DNA of 64,000 nucleotides from Schlesneria sp. DSM 10557 (GCF_041860085.1 NZ_CP124747.1:5727001-5791000); one strand, 5' to 3'. Counted from the stretch's first letter, positions 26,957 through 37,305 are shown. Numbers and translations: made by a program. Notes: generated by a model from the letters alone, not told the origin.

Positions 26957-27847
26957 ATGGCAAAAGCACGTGCGATCATCAAGCGGTTAAAAGCCGTTCG
27001 CAACGTCCGCAAGATCACGCGGACGATGGAACTGGTTGCGACCGCACGCTTCAAAAAGGCAATGGATCGAGCGACACAAGCCGCTGCTTACACACGCAAG
27101 ATTTCTGAAATTGTGGCGGATCTTTCGAGCACACTTCAGGAAGGCGCGTCAGGATTCACTCATCCACTGCTGCAACAACGGGATACCGAACGAAAAAGTA
27201 TCCTTTTGGTCATCACATCCAATCGCGGGTTGTGTGGCGGTTACAACGGGGGGGTGTTGCGGCACGCTCAAGCACGCATCCGCCAGGCCAAAGCGGATCA
27301 GATTCCGCTGGACATTGAAGTGTCCGGCAAGCGAGGGATCGGCTTCTTCAAGTTCCAGAAGATTTCGACGGCGCTCAGCTATACGCATTTCGAAGATAAG
27401 CCGACATTCGATGAAGTCGACGTGCTGGCAAAGCGGTACGTGGACCTGTTCATCCGGGGCGAGATTGACCGGTTGGACGTGGCTTACACCCGGTTTGAAA
27501 CCATGGCCCGGCAGAAGGCCGTGATTGAGACCTTGCTGCCGATCGGAAAGCTGGAAGGGGCGGCCGCCGCACCCTCTGGCAAACCAAGCATCGAGTACGA
27601 ATTTCTGCCATCACCCAAAGAAATTCTGGAAGAGATTGTCCCGGCGTCATTCAAGGCGCGGCTGTTCAAGTGCTTCCTGGATGCCGCTGTGAGTGAGCAG
27701 ATCGCACGTATGGTGGCGATGAAGAGTGCTACCGACAACGCGGATGAGATGATCCGCACAATCCGTGCTCAGTACAACCGGGCACGTCAATCGCAGATTA
27801 CATCGGAACTCAGTGAAATCATCGGTGGTGCCGCTGCGTTGGAATAA
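26957..27847 (+). CDS. atpG: F0F1 ATP synthase subunit gamma
   Basis: Central rotor shaft, 296 residues. The N-terminal coiled coil MAKARAIIKRLKAVRNVRKI-TRTMELVATARFKKA, the middle domain (ILLVITSNRGLCGGYN) and the C-terminal helix (ARMVAMKSATDNADEMIRTI, YNRARQSQITSELSEIIGGA) are typical. Usual length. The preceding 112-base gap contains two hairpins. Confidence 0.97.
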   Translation: MAKARAIIKRLKAVRNVRKITRTMELVATARFKKAMDRATQAAAYTRKISEIVADLSSTLQEGASGFTHPLLQQRDTERKSILLVITSNRGLCGGYNGGVLRHAQARIRQAKADQIPLDIEVSGKRGIGFFKFQKISTALSYTHFEDKPTFDEVDVLAKRYVDLFIRGEIDRLDVAYTRFETMARQKAVIETLLPIGKLEGAAAAPSGKPSIEYEFLPSPKEILEEIVPASFKARLFKCFLDAAVSEQIARMVAMKSATDNADEMIRTIRAQYNRARQSQITSELSEIIGGAAALE

Positions 27848-27891
27848 CGCGGTGCCCCCGACCACGAGTTGTTCGCCAGTTAACCCGTTAG

Positions 27892-29379
<1,488 letters not shown>

Positions 29380-29469
29380 TCAGCCGCGGCGATTTCAGGC
29401 TGGATGAGTTTGTTGAATTGGATTAACGATCTGGTGCAGGGTTGCATCAGATGGCGAGTGGTATTATGC

Positions 29470-29544
29470 CAGCGGGTGCCGCTTCAGGTCCCCGCTGACG
29501 TGAACTGCATGAAGTGATTCGGGACAAGACGCCGGGATTGTCCC
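29470..29544 (+). promoter_or_regulatory. Two tandem RNA hairpins between atpD and atpC
   Basis: Hairpin 1 is CAGCGGG/CCCGCTG at 29470-29497. Hairpin 2 is GGGACAA/TTGTCCC at 29521-29544 with only three T residues after it. The arrangement mirrors the pair after atpA. Confidence 0.58.
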
Positions 29545-29570
29545 TTTGGCTGTGGTTAAGTGAGGTCAAA

Positions 29571-29981
29571 ATGGCTGGTGGCGACAAATTGCGACTGATC
29601 GTCGTGACTCCCGAGCGAACTTTGCTCGATGAGCCTGTCGCTTCGCTCCGTTTTCCGTTGTACGACGGTGATATCGGCATCCTGCCGGGGCGAATTCCAC
29701 TGATCGGACGACTCGGAACTGGGGCGCTCCGCGTGCGAACCACGGCAGGCGAAACTGTCTACTTCATTGACGGTGGATTCGTTCAGGTACAGGGACCGGT
29801 CATCACGCTGCTGACGAATCGAGCGGTCCCGGCTCAGGACCTGTCGACTGCAGAAGCGGAGAAGCAACTCGCGGAAGCGATTGCCCGTCCCGCCAAGACA
29901 GATGAAGAAGTGGCTGTGAAGTTCGCAGACCAGCAGCGGGCACGAAAGATTCTCGCAATCACCAATCCTGCCAACTCCTGA
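29571..29981 (+). CDS. atpC: F0F1 ATP synthase subunit epsilon
   Basis: A 136-residue rotor and regulatory subunit. The N-terminal beta-sandwich domain (LRLIVVTPERTLLDEPVASL, PLYDGDIGILPGRIPLIGRL, TVYFIDGGFVQVQGPVITLL) is complete. The C-terminal helical domain (STAEAEKQLAEAIARPAKTD) is present. The ATG at 29571 follows GAGGT; the frame is open from 29514. It is the last gene of the operon, followed by a strong terminator. Confidence 0.93.
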   Translation: MAGGDKLRLIVVTPERTLLDEPVASLRFPLYDGDIGILPGRIPLIGRLGTGALRVRTTAGETVYFIDGGFVQVQGPVITLLTNRAVPAQDLSTAEAEKQLAEAIARPAKTDEEVAVKFADQQRARKILAITNPANS

Positions 29982-30000
29982 GTTGGCGAAACAGATTTTC

Positions 30001-30045
30001 AGAACCCTGTCAGGCCTCACGATGGTCTGATGGGGTTCTTTCGTT
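30001..30045. terminator. Bidirectional terminator between atpC and the UDG gene
   Basis: AGAACCCTGTCAG (30001-30013) pairs with CTGATGGGGTTCT (30027-30039) over 13 positions, allowing two G-U pairs, with a 13-base loop and TTTCGTTT after it. It serves the convergent atpC and UDG genes. Confidence 0.8.
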
Positions 30046-30080
30046 TCACGTCTGGAAGATTGGGCGTAGCAGAAACTCAC

Positions 30081-30806
30081 TCATGGGCGGAAGCTCTCGA
30101 GGCGGTGTCGGGCCTGGGTGAAAACCGCATCGAGCATCGGTTCTGTGAGTCGTCCCGTGAATGTGTTGCGGGGACTGGGATGGAAGCATCCAATGATCCA
30201 GCCCCGGTCGTCGAGCATCGGGACTTCCTTGCCGTGACCGAATTTCGGTCGTGGACCCTTGGGGGGCAGCCAGCGTTGGGTGATCGCCTGAGCGATCACG
30301 TTGGTCCACGCGGTCTGACCGAGGGCGACGATGACTTGAACGGGTAACAGAGTCAGCGTCCGTGCGATCCACTCCGAACAATTGGCGATCTCATCCTTCG
30401 TTGGCTTGTTGTCGGGTGGAGCACAGTGGCACGGATTGGTGATTGCACAGTCAATCAGCTTCAGTCCGTCATTTCGATGTGTGGCGGTCGCCTGATTTGC
30501 AAACCCGGCTTTGTGAAGAGCGCGGTACAGCCAGTCGCCACTGCGGTCTCCTGTGAAGACGCGGCCGGTTCGATTGCCACCGTGTGCGGCAGGCGCTAAC
30601 CCCACGATGACGAGTCGGGCGGATGGATCGCCGAAGTTGGGCACTGGCAGCCCCCAGTATTCCCAATCGCGGTAGGCAGCCCGCTTCTGCTGAGCGACCT
30701 CCTGGCAATACGTCCGTAGCCGCGGGCAGCGTTCGCAGCCCACGATCTGGTTATTGAGTTTGGCCCAGGCTAATTGCTGTTGTTTTGGCGTCAGGCGTCG
30801 TTCCAT
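30081..30806 (-). CDS. Uracil-DNA glycosylase, family 5 (UDGb)
   Basis: Base-excision repair enzyme removing uracil and related deaminated bases. The family-5 motif 1 is GLAPAAHGGNRTGRVFTGD, which lacks the usual catalytic polar residue of other UDGs as expected for UDGb, and motif 2 is GCFHPSPRNTFTGRLT. Cysteines for the 4Fe-4S cluster include CERCPRLRTYC and the pair in CAITNPCHC. At 241 residues it fits the family. Convergent with the ATP synthase operon. Confidence 0.9.
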   Translation of the reverse strand: MERRLTPKQQQLAWAKLNNQIVGCERCPRLRTYCQEVAQQKRAAYRDWEYWGLPVPNFGDPSARLVIVGLAPAAHGGNRTGRVFTGDRSGDWLYRALHKAGFANQATATHRNDGLKLIDCAITNPCHCAPPDNKPTKDEIANCSEWIARTLTLLPVQVIVALGQTAWTNVIAQAITQRWLPPKGPRPKFGHGKEVPMLDDRGWIIGCFHPSPRNTFTGRLTEPMLDAVFTQARHRLESFRP

Positions 30807-30937
30807 GTGATCAATGTCGGCAGAGGGTATGATGCGATGCGCCTGCCTGGCGCTGACACCAAGTATACGCGCCCAGGGATTGTCCAGGTGGTAAAGTTCG
30901 GATCGTCGTGCGGACCAGATTCCTCGAGGGAAGATTC

Positions 30938-31855
30938 ATGATGACACGGATTCTGTGGTTGCTGCTGCTGGTATCTGGGATGGTCGGGAGTGGGGAGGCA
31001 TGGGCCCAGGATCCGGCATCGCAGCTGAAGCCAACATATGCGGAGGTCACGTACGGTCCTTATCCCCGTAATGTCCTCGATTTCTGGCAGGCAGAGGGAG
31101 CAGGGCCCCGGCCCGTAATGGTTTACATTCACGGTGGGGGATGGACGGCGGGGGATAAGAAGCAGAATACGGACAAGTATCGTCCGTTTCTCGAGAAAGG
31201 AATCTCCTGTGCCGCCATCAATTACCGCCTGACCCCGGACAATCCATTGCCCGCCCCCGTACACGATGCTGCTCGCGCCATCCAGTTCCTGAGGTCGAAG
31301 GCCAGCGAGTGGAATATTGACGGCGACCATCTCGCCGTCACGGGGGGAAGCGCGGGGGCCTGTACGTCGATGTGGCTGCTGTTCCACGACGATCTGGCGG
31401 ATCCCGACTCTAAGGATGAAGTTCTGCGACAGTCGACGCGGGTTTGCGCCGCGGCGGCGTATGCCGGCCAGGTCTCAATCGATCCAAAGGTGGTGGAAGA
31501 GTGGCTGGGGCCGAACGTCCTCAAGCATCGCATGATCAATATGGCCGTCGGAGAACTGACGATCGAGGGCGCTCTGAAAAACTATGACAAATACCGCGAT
31601 CTCTATGTGGAGTTTTCACCTTACAACCATGTCGACGCGAAAGATCCCCCGCTATTCCTGAGATATACCGAGGAGATGACACTTCCTTCCAGGGACGCTG
31701 GGCATGGTATTCATCACCCGGTCTTCGGGATCAAGCTCAAAGAGCGATCCGACGAACTCGGTCACGAATGTCATCTGCTCATTCCCGGCCATTCCCGCTC
31801 GGAAAAATACGAGTCAGAGACTGCGTTTCTGATCGCCAAACTGCTTGGCCAATGA
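30938..31855 (+). CDS. Secreted alpha/beta hydrolase (esterase/BD-FAE-like)
   Basis: About 305 residues. A signal peptide (ILWLLLLVSGMVGSGEAWAQ) is followed by an esterase fold: oxyanion motif VYIHGGGWTAGD, INYRLTPDNPLPAPVHDAAR, nucleophile Ser in TGGSAGACTS and a C-terminal His in LIPGHSRSEK. The HGGGW and nucleophile context is that of planctomycete secreted esterases acting on acetylated or feruloylated polysaccharides; the substrate here is inferred only. ATG at 30938 or 30941 (both Met codons) after GAGGGAAG. A perfect hairpin terminator follows the stop. Confidence 0.8.
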   Translation: MMTRILWLLLLVSGMVGSGEAWAQDPASQLKPTYAEVTYGPYPRNVLDFWQAEGAGPRPVMVYIHGGGWTAGDKKQNTDKYRPFLEKGISCAAINYRLTPDNPLPAPVHDAARAIQFLRSKASEWNIDGDHLAVTGGSAGACTSMWLLFHDDLADPDSKDEVLRQSTRVCAAAAYAGQVSIDPKVVEEWLGPNVLKHRMINMAVGELTIEGALKNYDKYRDLYVEFSPYNHVDAKDPPLFLRYTEEMTLPSRDAGHGIHHPVFGIKLKERSDELGHECHLLIPGHSRSEKYESETAFLIAKLLGQ

Positions 31856-31886
31856 GCGGACGATCCGTCAGCAATTGACGGTCCGC
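31856..31886 (+). terminator. Hairpin after the secreted hydrolase gene
   Basis: GCGGA...TCCGC encloses CCGTCA/TGACGG with a 5-base loop (11 base pairs in all). No T-run follows, so termination may need Rho. It lies between convergent genes. Confidence 0.5.
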
Positions 31887-31985
31887 GATAAATCACGCGC
31901 GGCGCTGGTCGCCACGAGGGGGCGGCAACCGAGTCTGGTCAGAAATCTGGACCGAACATCCGCACACACGGTCTTTTGCTGTGGA

Positions 31986-33473
31986 CTAGATGTCATCCTG
32001 AATCGTCGTGGGGGACATCAGGTGCCAGTCGGTTTCCCGTTCCAGCATTCGGCCGGTCTGCAGCAATCGCACCTCTTCGAATGGGGGGGCGAGCAACTGG
32101 AGACCGATGGGAAGACCGGATTTTGTCAGACCGCACGGGAGCGAGATGCCGGGGATCCCCGCCAGGTTTGCACTGATGGTGTAGATGTCGGACAGATACA
32201 TCGCCAGCGGGTCTTCGGTCTTTTCACCAATCTTGAAAGCGGGTGTCGGCGTGACCGGGCCGGCAATCACATCGACCTGCTGGAATGCGGCGTCAAAGTC
32301 ATTGCGAATCAAGCGGCGCACCTGTAACGCCTTGGTGTAGAACTTGTCCGCGTAACCGGCGGATAGCGAGAACACGCCGAGCATGATCCGTCGTTTGACT
32401 TCGTCACCGAATCCCTCTCCGCGGCTGGCTTCGTACATCTCGGCCAGGCTCTGCGAGTCCCCTGCGGCACGATGGCCGTAGTGTACGCCGTCGTATCTGG
32501 CGAGGTTGCTGGAGGCCTCGGACGTCGCAACCAGGTAATAGGTCGCGATGGCATATTTGGAATGAGGGAGATGAATCTCTTTGAACTGTACACCTTGGGA
32601 TTCGTAGACCTTAAGGGCCTGGCGGACAGAGGCTTCGATTTCTGGATCTAATCCCTCGGAAAAATATTCTGCGGGGATTCCGATCTTCAGCCCTGCGAGT
32701 GGCTGATCGAAGAGCTGGCTGTACGCGGGAACGGGCTGGTTCACACTGGTCGAATCGCGCGGGTCATGTCCCGATACGGCCTCAAGCAGTGCAGCGGCCC
32801 CCTGAATGTCTGTCGCGAAGGGGCCGACCTGGTCGAGCGAGCTGGCGTAAGCAATCAGACCGTAGCGGGAGACCCGTCCGTAAGTCGGTTTAAGCCCCAC
32901 AATGCCGCAGAGGGCTGCGGGCTGGCGAATGGAACCACCCGTATCGCTGCCAAGAGCCACGGGAGCCATTCTGGCCGCGACGGCCGCTGCAGATCCGCTG
33001 CTGGATCCCCCGGGAATTCGCTCGATATCCCATGGGTTCCGGGTTGCTCCCCAAGCAGAATTTTCTCCCGATGAACCCATGGCGAATTCATCCATATTGG
33101 TCTTGCCGATGAGTACCGCATCGGCCTGACGCAGCTTTGTAATCGCGCAGGCGTCGTAAGGAGGGACGAAGCCTTTGAGCATGCGGCTGGCGCAGGTCGT
33201 TGGCTGTCCCCTCGTGCAGAGTACGTCCTTGGTGGCGACGGGGATCCCGGCGAGGATGCCGAGCGGGTGGCCGGAGGCACGCTTGTGATCAATCTCTTTC
33301 GCCTGGCGAAGGGCTTCCTCTTCGTCAACATGCACAAACGCGTTCAGGGACGGATCCCGCTGCCGGATTGCTTTGAGAAACGATTCTGTCACTTCGACGG
33401 AAGTGAGTTCGCGCTTGTTCAATCGGTTGAGCAGTTCACTGAAAGACAATTTCGTCAACGACGAAGAAGCCAC
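31986..33473 (-). CDS. gatA: Asp-tRNA(Asn)/Glu-tRNA(Gln) amidotransferase subunit A
   Basis: Amidase subunit that releases ammonia from Gln for transamidation of Glu-tRNA(Gln) or Asp-tRNA(Asn). The Ser-cisSer-Lys triad is seen as Lys in GIPVATKDVLCTRG and the two serines in GGSSSGSAAAVAA and GSDTGGSIRQPA. GLKPTYGRVSRYGLIAYASS is diagnostic of GatA. At 495 residues it has a normal length. GTG start with GAGGA upstream. gatB and gatC are not in the window. A terminator separates it from the two small genes upstream, so it has its own promoter. Confidence 0.96.
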   Translation of the reverse strand: MASSSLTKLSFSELLNRLNKRELTSVEVTESFLKAIRQRDPSLNAFVHVDEEEALRQAKEIDHKRASGHPLGILAGIPVATKDVLCTRGQPTTCASRMLKGFVPPYDACAITKLRQADAVLIGKTNMDEFAMGSSGENSAWGATRNPWDIERIPGGSSSGSAAAVAARMAPVALGSDTGGSIRQPAALCGIVGLKPTYGRVSRYGLIAYASSLDQVGPFATDIQGAAALLEAVSGHDPRDSTSVNQPVPAYSQLFDQPLAGLKIGIPAEYFSEGLDPEIEASVRQALKVYESQGVQFKEIHLPHSKYAIATYYLVATSEASSNLARYDGVHYGHRAAGDSQSLAEMYEASRGEGFGDEVKRRIMLGVFSLSAGYADKFYTKALQVRRLIRNDFDAAFQQVDVIAGPVTPTPAFKIGEKTEDPLAMYLSDIYTISANLAGIPGISLPCGLTKSGLPIGLQLLAPPFEEVRLLQTGRMLERETDWHLMSPTTIQDDI

Positions 33474-33536
33474 GGCGTGTTCCTCATGAGATGTGTCGAG
33501 ACTGGTGCGGGCGACACCGCGCAGCTCGTCTCAATA

Positions 33537-33576
33537 ACGAAAAAGCACGAACAAGACCAATGCCTTGCCGTGCTTT
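33537..33576 (-). terminator. Rho-independent terminator after the DUF6800-type gene
   Basis: On the minus strand AAAGCACG-G-CAAG pairs with CTTG-TT-CGTGCTTT and is followed by more T residues. It ends the small-gene unit just upstream of gatA. Confidence 0.75.
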
Positions 33577-33602
33577 GAGTATCCCGAAAACCGAAGCCCG
33601 AA

Positions 33603-33803
33603 TTACTTGCTGGCCTGCTCGGCTTTGATTTCTGCGACGCGTTCTTCAAGATTGTAGAAAGGGCTGAGCCGACGAACTTTGGTCGCCAGTACAGCCTTAT
33701 CGGCCTGTGCGGTGGCCTTGATGTACTTGGCTACCAGCTTCTGAATTTTGACCTTACGGTGTCGTCGGCGAGCAATCTCGCGATCTCGTTCAATGCGAGG
33801 CAT
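33603..33803 (-). CDS. Small basic planctomycete protein (DUF6800-like)
   Basis: A 66-residue, very basic, helical protein starting MPRIERDREIARRRHRKVKI and continuing with an Ala/Lys helix and VRRLSPFYNLEERVAEIKAE. It matches what I recall of the planctomycete DUF6800 family. Its basic N-terminus suggests RNA or ribosome binding, which is inference only. It lies 111 bases downstream of the 39-residue zinc-ribbon gene on the same strand. Confidence 0.7.
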   Translation of the reverse strand: MPRIERDREIARRRHRKVKIQKLVAKYIKATAQADKAVLATKVRRLSPFYNLEERVAEIKAEQASK

Positions 33804-33914
33804 ATTTCAGTGTCTTCTTGAAGCGGGATTGAAGAAAATGATTTCGTATCGTGTTCACCGCAGGCGATCTCGCCAGTCAGGTGAGAATACAGCCAACGAT
33901 TGATGCAAGCGTAA

Positions 33915-34034
33915 TCAACGCAACTTCTTGTGGCAGGTTTTGCAGCGAACACGCATGCCGACAAGCTTGTTGCACTTGGGGCAGCGTTTGGCCTTGCGAG
34001 CCAGCTTCAGTTTCGTTCGGGGACGATAAACCAT
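33915..34034 (-). CDS. 39-residue zinc-ribbon protein
   Basis: It translates as MVYRPRTKLKLARKAKRCPK followed by CNKLVGMRVRCKTCHKKLR. Two CxxC pairs (CPKC and CKTC) separated by 10 residues make a compact zinc ribbon, and the rest is strongly basic, like small ribosomal proteins such as L36 or L40-type ribbons. GAGGG lies eight bases before the ATG. I believe similar tiny proteins recur in planctomycetes, but no function is known to me. Confidence 0.68.
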   Translation of the reverse strand: MVYRPRTKLKLARKAKRCPKCNKLVGMRVRCKTCHKKLR

Positions 34035-34746
34035 GACAGAACCCTCGTCGTTCCCTGCCAGACGCAGAAGAACCAATTTGCATTACCGGTTTTCGTGACC
34101 ACTGCTCGCGGATCAGTTCGCCATGCGAAGCCAAAATCGAGCCAAGTCCCGATACATTAATTATTTACTGTTATCGACCTAATGGGGGTGAGTCCGTAGT
34201 TAACAGGCGCAATCCCATTCGGGGTCGAGCAGTCTACTCGTTGTCGGTAGGCCATGCAAGGCAAGCCAGTGTTTGTTGCTGATTCTTCAGATCAAATTGA
34301 AAATTTGCTGTATCACACCGCGAAGGGGATTGCTAAAATTAGTGGCGTCCGTTCCGTGGATTCGCTGGGACGGCTTGTTTGAGTGGGTCTCAAGCAGGTC
34401 GTGAATCTCGTGACGGATACGCAGTGTTTTGGGTGTATTTGGTTCCAGGTGTTTTCAACAAACAATTGCTCAGTCCGCTGAGGAAGAAGGTTTGTTCGTT
34501 CGGCGTGTACCGAATAGGCCACGTCGAAGAAACAGTATCGACTGGATCAGGTTCAAAATCCGATAGAAATTCAAGATCGGGTGTGTAACCAGGTCACGTG
34601 TACTTCTGTGGCTCAAGAGGTCGCTGTTCGCGTCCCCTTTGTGCACCGGAAACCTGAATATTCAGCGAGCGGCAAGGACTGCTGGACGAGAGTGGAAACT
34701 CTTTGGCGCGGGGAGTCCGTAGTCAAAGTTTTTACGGGGTCAGGCG
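34035..34746. other. Long non-coding gap before the beta-ketoacyl synthase
   Basis: 712 bases. An extended -10 element TGCTAAAAT lies at 34331-34339. If it is the promoter of the downstream gene, the leader would be about 400 bases. I looked for a small acyl-carrier-protein gene in all frames of 34340-34746 and found none. Confidence 0.4.
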
Positions 34747-36036
34747 ATGATGGCTGGTTCCGATTCCCACCGCGTGGTCGTCACCGGTGTTGGAGTGGTG
34801 TCACCGATTGGCATTGGGCAAGATGCGTTCTGGCAGAATCTCATTGCCGGACGTTCCGGAATCGACTTGTTAACGGCGTTCCCTTCGGGGGGCCTGCCGT
34901 CCAAGTTGGCTGCGGAAGTCCGCGATTTTGATCCGGTCGAGCACATCTATCACCGAAAATTTCTGAAGGTCATGTCACGCGACATCCAGTTGGGTGTTGC
35001 CAGTGCTTCGATGGCGATGGCCGATGCGGCGTTGCCTCGTGGAGCGATCGATCCTGAACGGCTGGGCGTTGAATTCGGTGCCGGACACATGTCCGCGACA
35101 CCGGAAGAGCTGGCGGATGCGGCGAAGCATCTGCAGCAGACGGCTGATGGCGTTTCGTTCGAAGGCTGGGCCGAAGATGGTCTCGGCGAGATTGCTCCCT
35201 TGTGGCTGCTGAAGCAACTTCCCAACATGCCCGCGTGCCATGTCGCCATCGAACACGATGCGCGCGGGCCGAACAATACGATCACCAGTTGCGAGTCGTC
35301 CGCTCTTCTGGCACTGGCCGAAGGGATGCGAGCGATTGAACGGGGTGCGGCTGACGCCATGATCGTCGGCGCCTGCAGTTCGTACATTCACCCGCTGGAA
35401 ATCGCACGGCTGAATCTGTACGAAAATCTTTCGCGAGGTGACGATCCGCGTTACGCCTGCCGGCCGTTCGATCTGAATCGGGACGGGACTGTTGCCGGGG
35501 AAGGGGCGGCCTCGTTTGTGCTGGAACGGTTTGATCATGCTGTCCGCCGCGGTGCACCCATCTACTGCGAGATCCTCGGGGTGGGGGCTGGCTGCGATGG
35601 TAGCGATCCTGCCAATCGTGCGAGCGGTCTGGGGTTAGCCCGATCGATCGATGCGGCTCTCAAGCGATCGAATCTGACGCCGCGCGACCTGGGGCATATC
35701 AATGCCCATGGTAAGGGGACTCGCCGAGACGACGTCGCGGAAGCGAGTGCCTACTACCGGTCGCTGGGGACGATTGCCGAGTCGATTCCCGTAACGGCCC
35801 TGAAGAGTTACTTCGGACATTTTGACGCGGGAGCCGGTGCGGTCGAGCTGGCTGGTAGCCTGCTGGCAATGCGACATGGTCAATTGCCCATGACGCTCAA
35901 CTATCGCACTCCTGATCCACTTTGCCGGCTGAACATCGTCCACGATGAGCCGATGAAGATGTCCAACGGGATTGCACTCAGCGTTAACCGGACCCGCATG
36001 GGTCAGAGTGCTGCTGCTGTGATTCGTGCTGTCTGA
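34747..36036 (+). CDS. Beta-ketoacyl synthase (FabF-like) with variant active-site context
   Basis: A 429-residue condensing enzyme. The Cys nucleophile is in TITSCESSALLALAEG, where FabF has TACAS. The first His is in NAHGKGTRRDD, where FabF has NAHGTGT. The Lys and second His are in LKSYFGHFDAGAGAVE, where FabF has KSxxGH. All catalytic residues are present but their surroundings differ from housekeeping FabF. RPFDLNRDGTVAGEGAASFV is a typical KAS motif. It is therefore probably a specialised synthase in a polyketide or secondary lipid route. No ACP or ketoreductase is adjacent. ATG start (two Met codons); terminator downstream. Confidence 0.85.
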   Translation: MMAGSDSHRVVVTGVGVVSPIGIGQDAFWQNLIAGRSGIDLLTAFPSGGLPSKLAAEVRDFDPVEHIYHRKFLKVMSRDIQLGVASASMAMADAALPRGAIDPERLGVEFGAGHMSATPEELADAAKHLQQTADGVSFEGWAEDGLGEIAPLWLLKQLPNMPACHVAIEHDARGPNNTITSCESSALLALAEGMRAIERGAADAMIVGACSSYIHPLEIARLNLYENLSRGDDPRYACRPFDLNRDGTVAGEGAASFVLERFDHAVRRGAPIYCEILGVGAGCDGSDPANRASGLGLARSIDAALKRSNLTPRDLGHINAHGKGTRRDDVAEASAYYRSLGTIAESIPVTALKSYFGHFDAGAGAVELAGSLLAMRHGQLPMTLNYRTPDPLCRLNIVHDEPMKMSNGIALSVNRTRMGQSAAAVIRAV

Positions 36037-36099
36037 CAGACAGAGGGTGCAAGGTTGGGTCACAGGGCGGTCCACTTAAGACTGACTGCTGAACTCTTG

Positions 36100-36131
36100 A
36101 AAAACCGCAGGCATTGCTGCTTGCGGTTTTT
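36100..36131 (+). terminator. Rho-independent terminator after the beta-ketoacyl synthase
   Basis: AAAAACCGCA (36100-36109) and TGCGGTTTTT (36122-36131) are perfect inverted copies with a 12-base loop. Its A and T runs allow it to work in both directions. Confidence 0.88.
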
Positions 36132-36259
36132 CTGTTGCTGTCGCTGAAGTGGACGCACTCGAGTCGGCAGGAGGGGTCAACTGTTCGCGGGAATGGATGT
36201 TCAAATCTTGTGGGCGGTTTAACCCGAGATGTGAGCCCGAATTTCGCCTCCATGCACCT

Positions 36260-36285
36260 TTCGTCTACACTGTTCGTCTACATTG
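36260..36285 (+). repeat. Tandem 13-mer upstream of proC
   Basis: TTCGTCTACACTG (36260-36272) is followed directly by TTCGTCTACATTG (36273-36285), with one mismatch. Each copy contains a -10-like TACACT or TACATT. It may be a double operator or overlapping promoters for proC, 125 bases downstream. Confidence 0.55.
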
Positions 36286-36409
36286 TGTGGGGACTGTGTA
36301 AACCATCCTGTAACTGCGCGGGCGAGTTTTACGACTCTCGCTGTAACGCTTGTTGAACTCACTGCTTTTGATGAAGACCGTTGAATTTCACTGTTGAGGA
36401 GACTACGTG

Positions 36410-37234
36410 ATGACCGGCGAATCGAAACCTCTCACGATCGGCTTTGTCGGGGCGGGGCAGATGGCGACCGCACTGGCAAAGGGGTTTCGGGATGCGGGGT
36501 CGGTACCTGCCTCGTCGATCGTCGCTTGTGACGTGTATCCTGCTGCCGGAGAGCGATTCGTCGAGCAGACGGGAGGGCGGCTCGCTCCGTCCAGTGCTCA
36601 GCTCGCCACCGAAGCTCAGGTTATTTTCCTTGCTGTCAAACCACAGCAGATGACGCAGGCCATGGCTGATCTTCGGAAGTCACTGGGTGCCGGTCAATTG
36701 GTGGTCTCCATTGCTGCAGGGGTCACCCTCAAGACGCTGGCGGCCGGGTTGGGAGAACAGGTTCGAACGATTCGCGTGATGCCCAATACTCCTAGTCTGG
36801 TCGGTTGCGGTGCCAGCGCGCTGAGTCGCGGGGCAAGCGCGACCAGCGACGATGTTGCTCTTGTTCAGAAGCTGCTGTCGAACGTGGGCGTGGCCGTTGA
36901 AGTGCCGGAAAAGCTGATGGATGCGGTAACCGGTCTGTCCGGAAGCGGGCCGGCTTATGTCTATCAGGTAATTGAATCTCTCAGTGATGGTGGCGTGCGG
37001 ATGGGGTTGCCTCGGGATACGGCGACGAAGCTGGCTGCCCAGACCGTGTTGGGTGCCGCGCAGATGGTCCTCACCACAGGTCTCCATCCCGGTGCCCTGA
37101 AGGATGCTGTGACGAGCCCCGGGGGGACCACGATTGCGGGGATTCATGCACTCGAGCGAGGTGGTTTGCGCGGGGTTTTGATGGATGCCGTCGAAGCGGC
37201 GACAGACCGTGCGCGCGAACTGGATGCGTCGTGA
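36410..37234 (+). CDS. proC: Pyrroline-5-carboxylate reductase
   Basis: Last step of proline synthesis, NAD(P)H-dependent. The Rossmann motif is TIGFVGAGQMATALAKGF, then VIFLAVKPQQM, VVSIAAGVTLKTL, IRVMPNTPSLVGCGASAL, and the C-terminal dimerisation/substrate motif GLSGSGPAYVYQVIESLSDG with LKDAVTSPGGTTIAGIHALE. Length is about 274, normal. The start is the ATG at 36410 preceded by GAGGAG (an overlapping GTG at 36407 is possible). A tRNA-Gly gene follows 71 bases later on the same strand. Confidence 0.95.
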   Translation: MTGESKPLTIGFVGAGQMATALAKGFRDAGSVPASSIVACDVYPAAGERFVEQTGGRLAPSSAQLATEAQVIFLAVKPQQMTQAMADLRKSLGAGQLVVSIAAGVTLKTLAAGLGEQVRTIRVMPNTPSLVGCGASALSRGASATSDDVALVQKLLSNVGVAVEVPEKLMDAVTGLSGSGPAYVYQVIESLSDGGVRMGLPRDTATKLAAQTVLGAAQMVLTTGLHPGALKDAVTSPGGTTIAGIHALERGGLRGVLMDAVEAATDRARELDAS

Positions 37235-37305
37235 TCGAATTTCGCCCCTTCTGATTCGCATGACGGCTTGACCGCTGCGTAAAGGGTTGGTAGGTTGCGG
37301 CGAAT

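Noticed and set aside
25447-27054. 535-codon minus-strand open frame opposite atpA
   Set aside because: It is a shadow of the highly conserved atpA codons, with no motifs and an unnatural Cys/His/Arg-rich composition.
34379-34588. 69-codon frame before the beta-ketoacyl synthase, considered as an acyl carrier protein
   Set aside because: No DSL phosphopantetheine motif or helical pattern, and no ribosome site.
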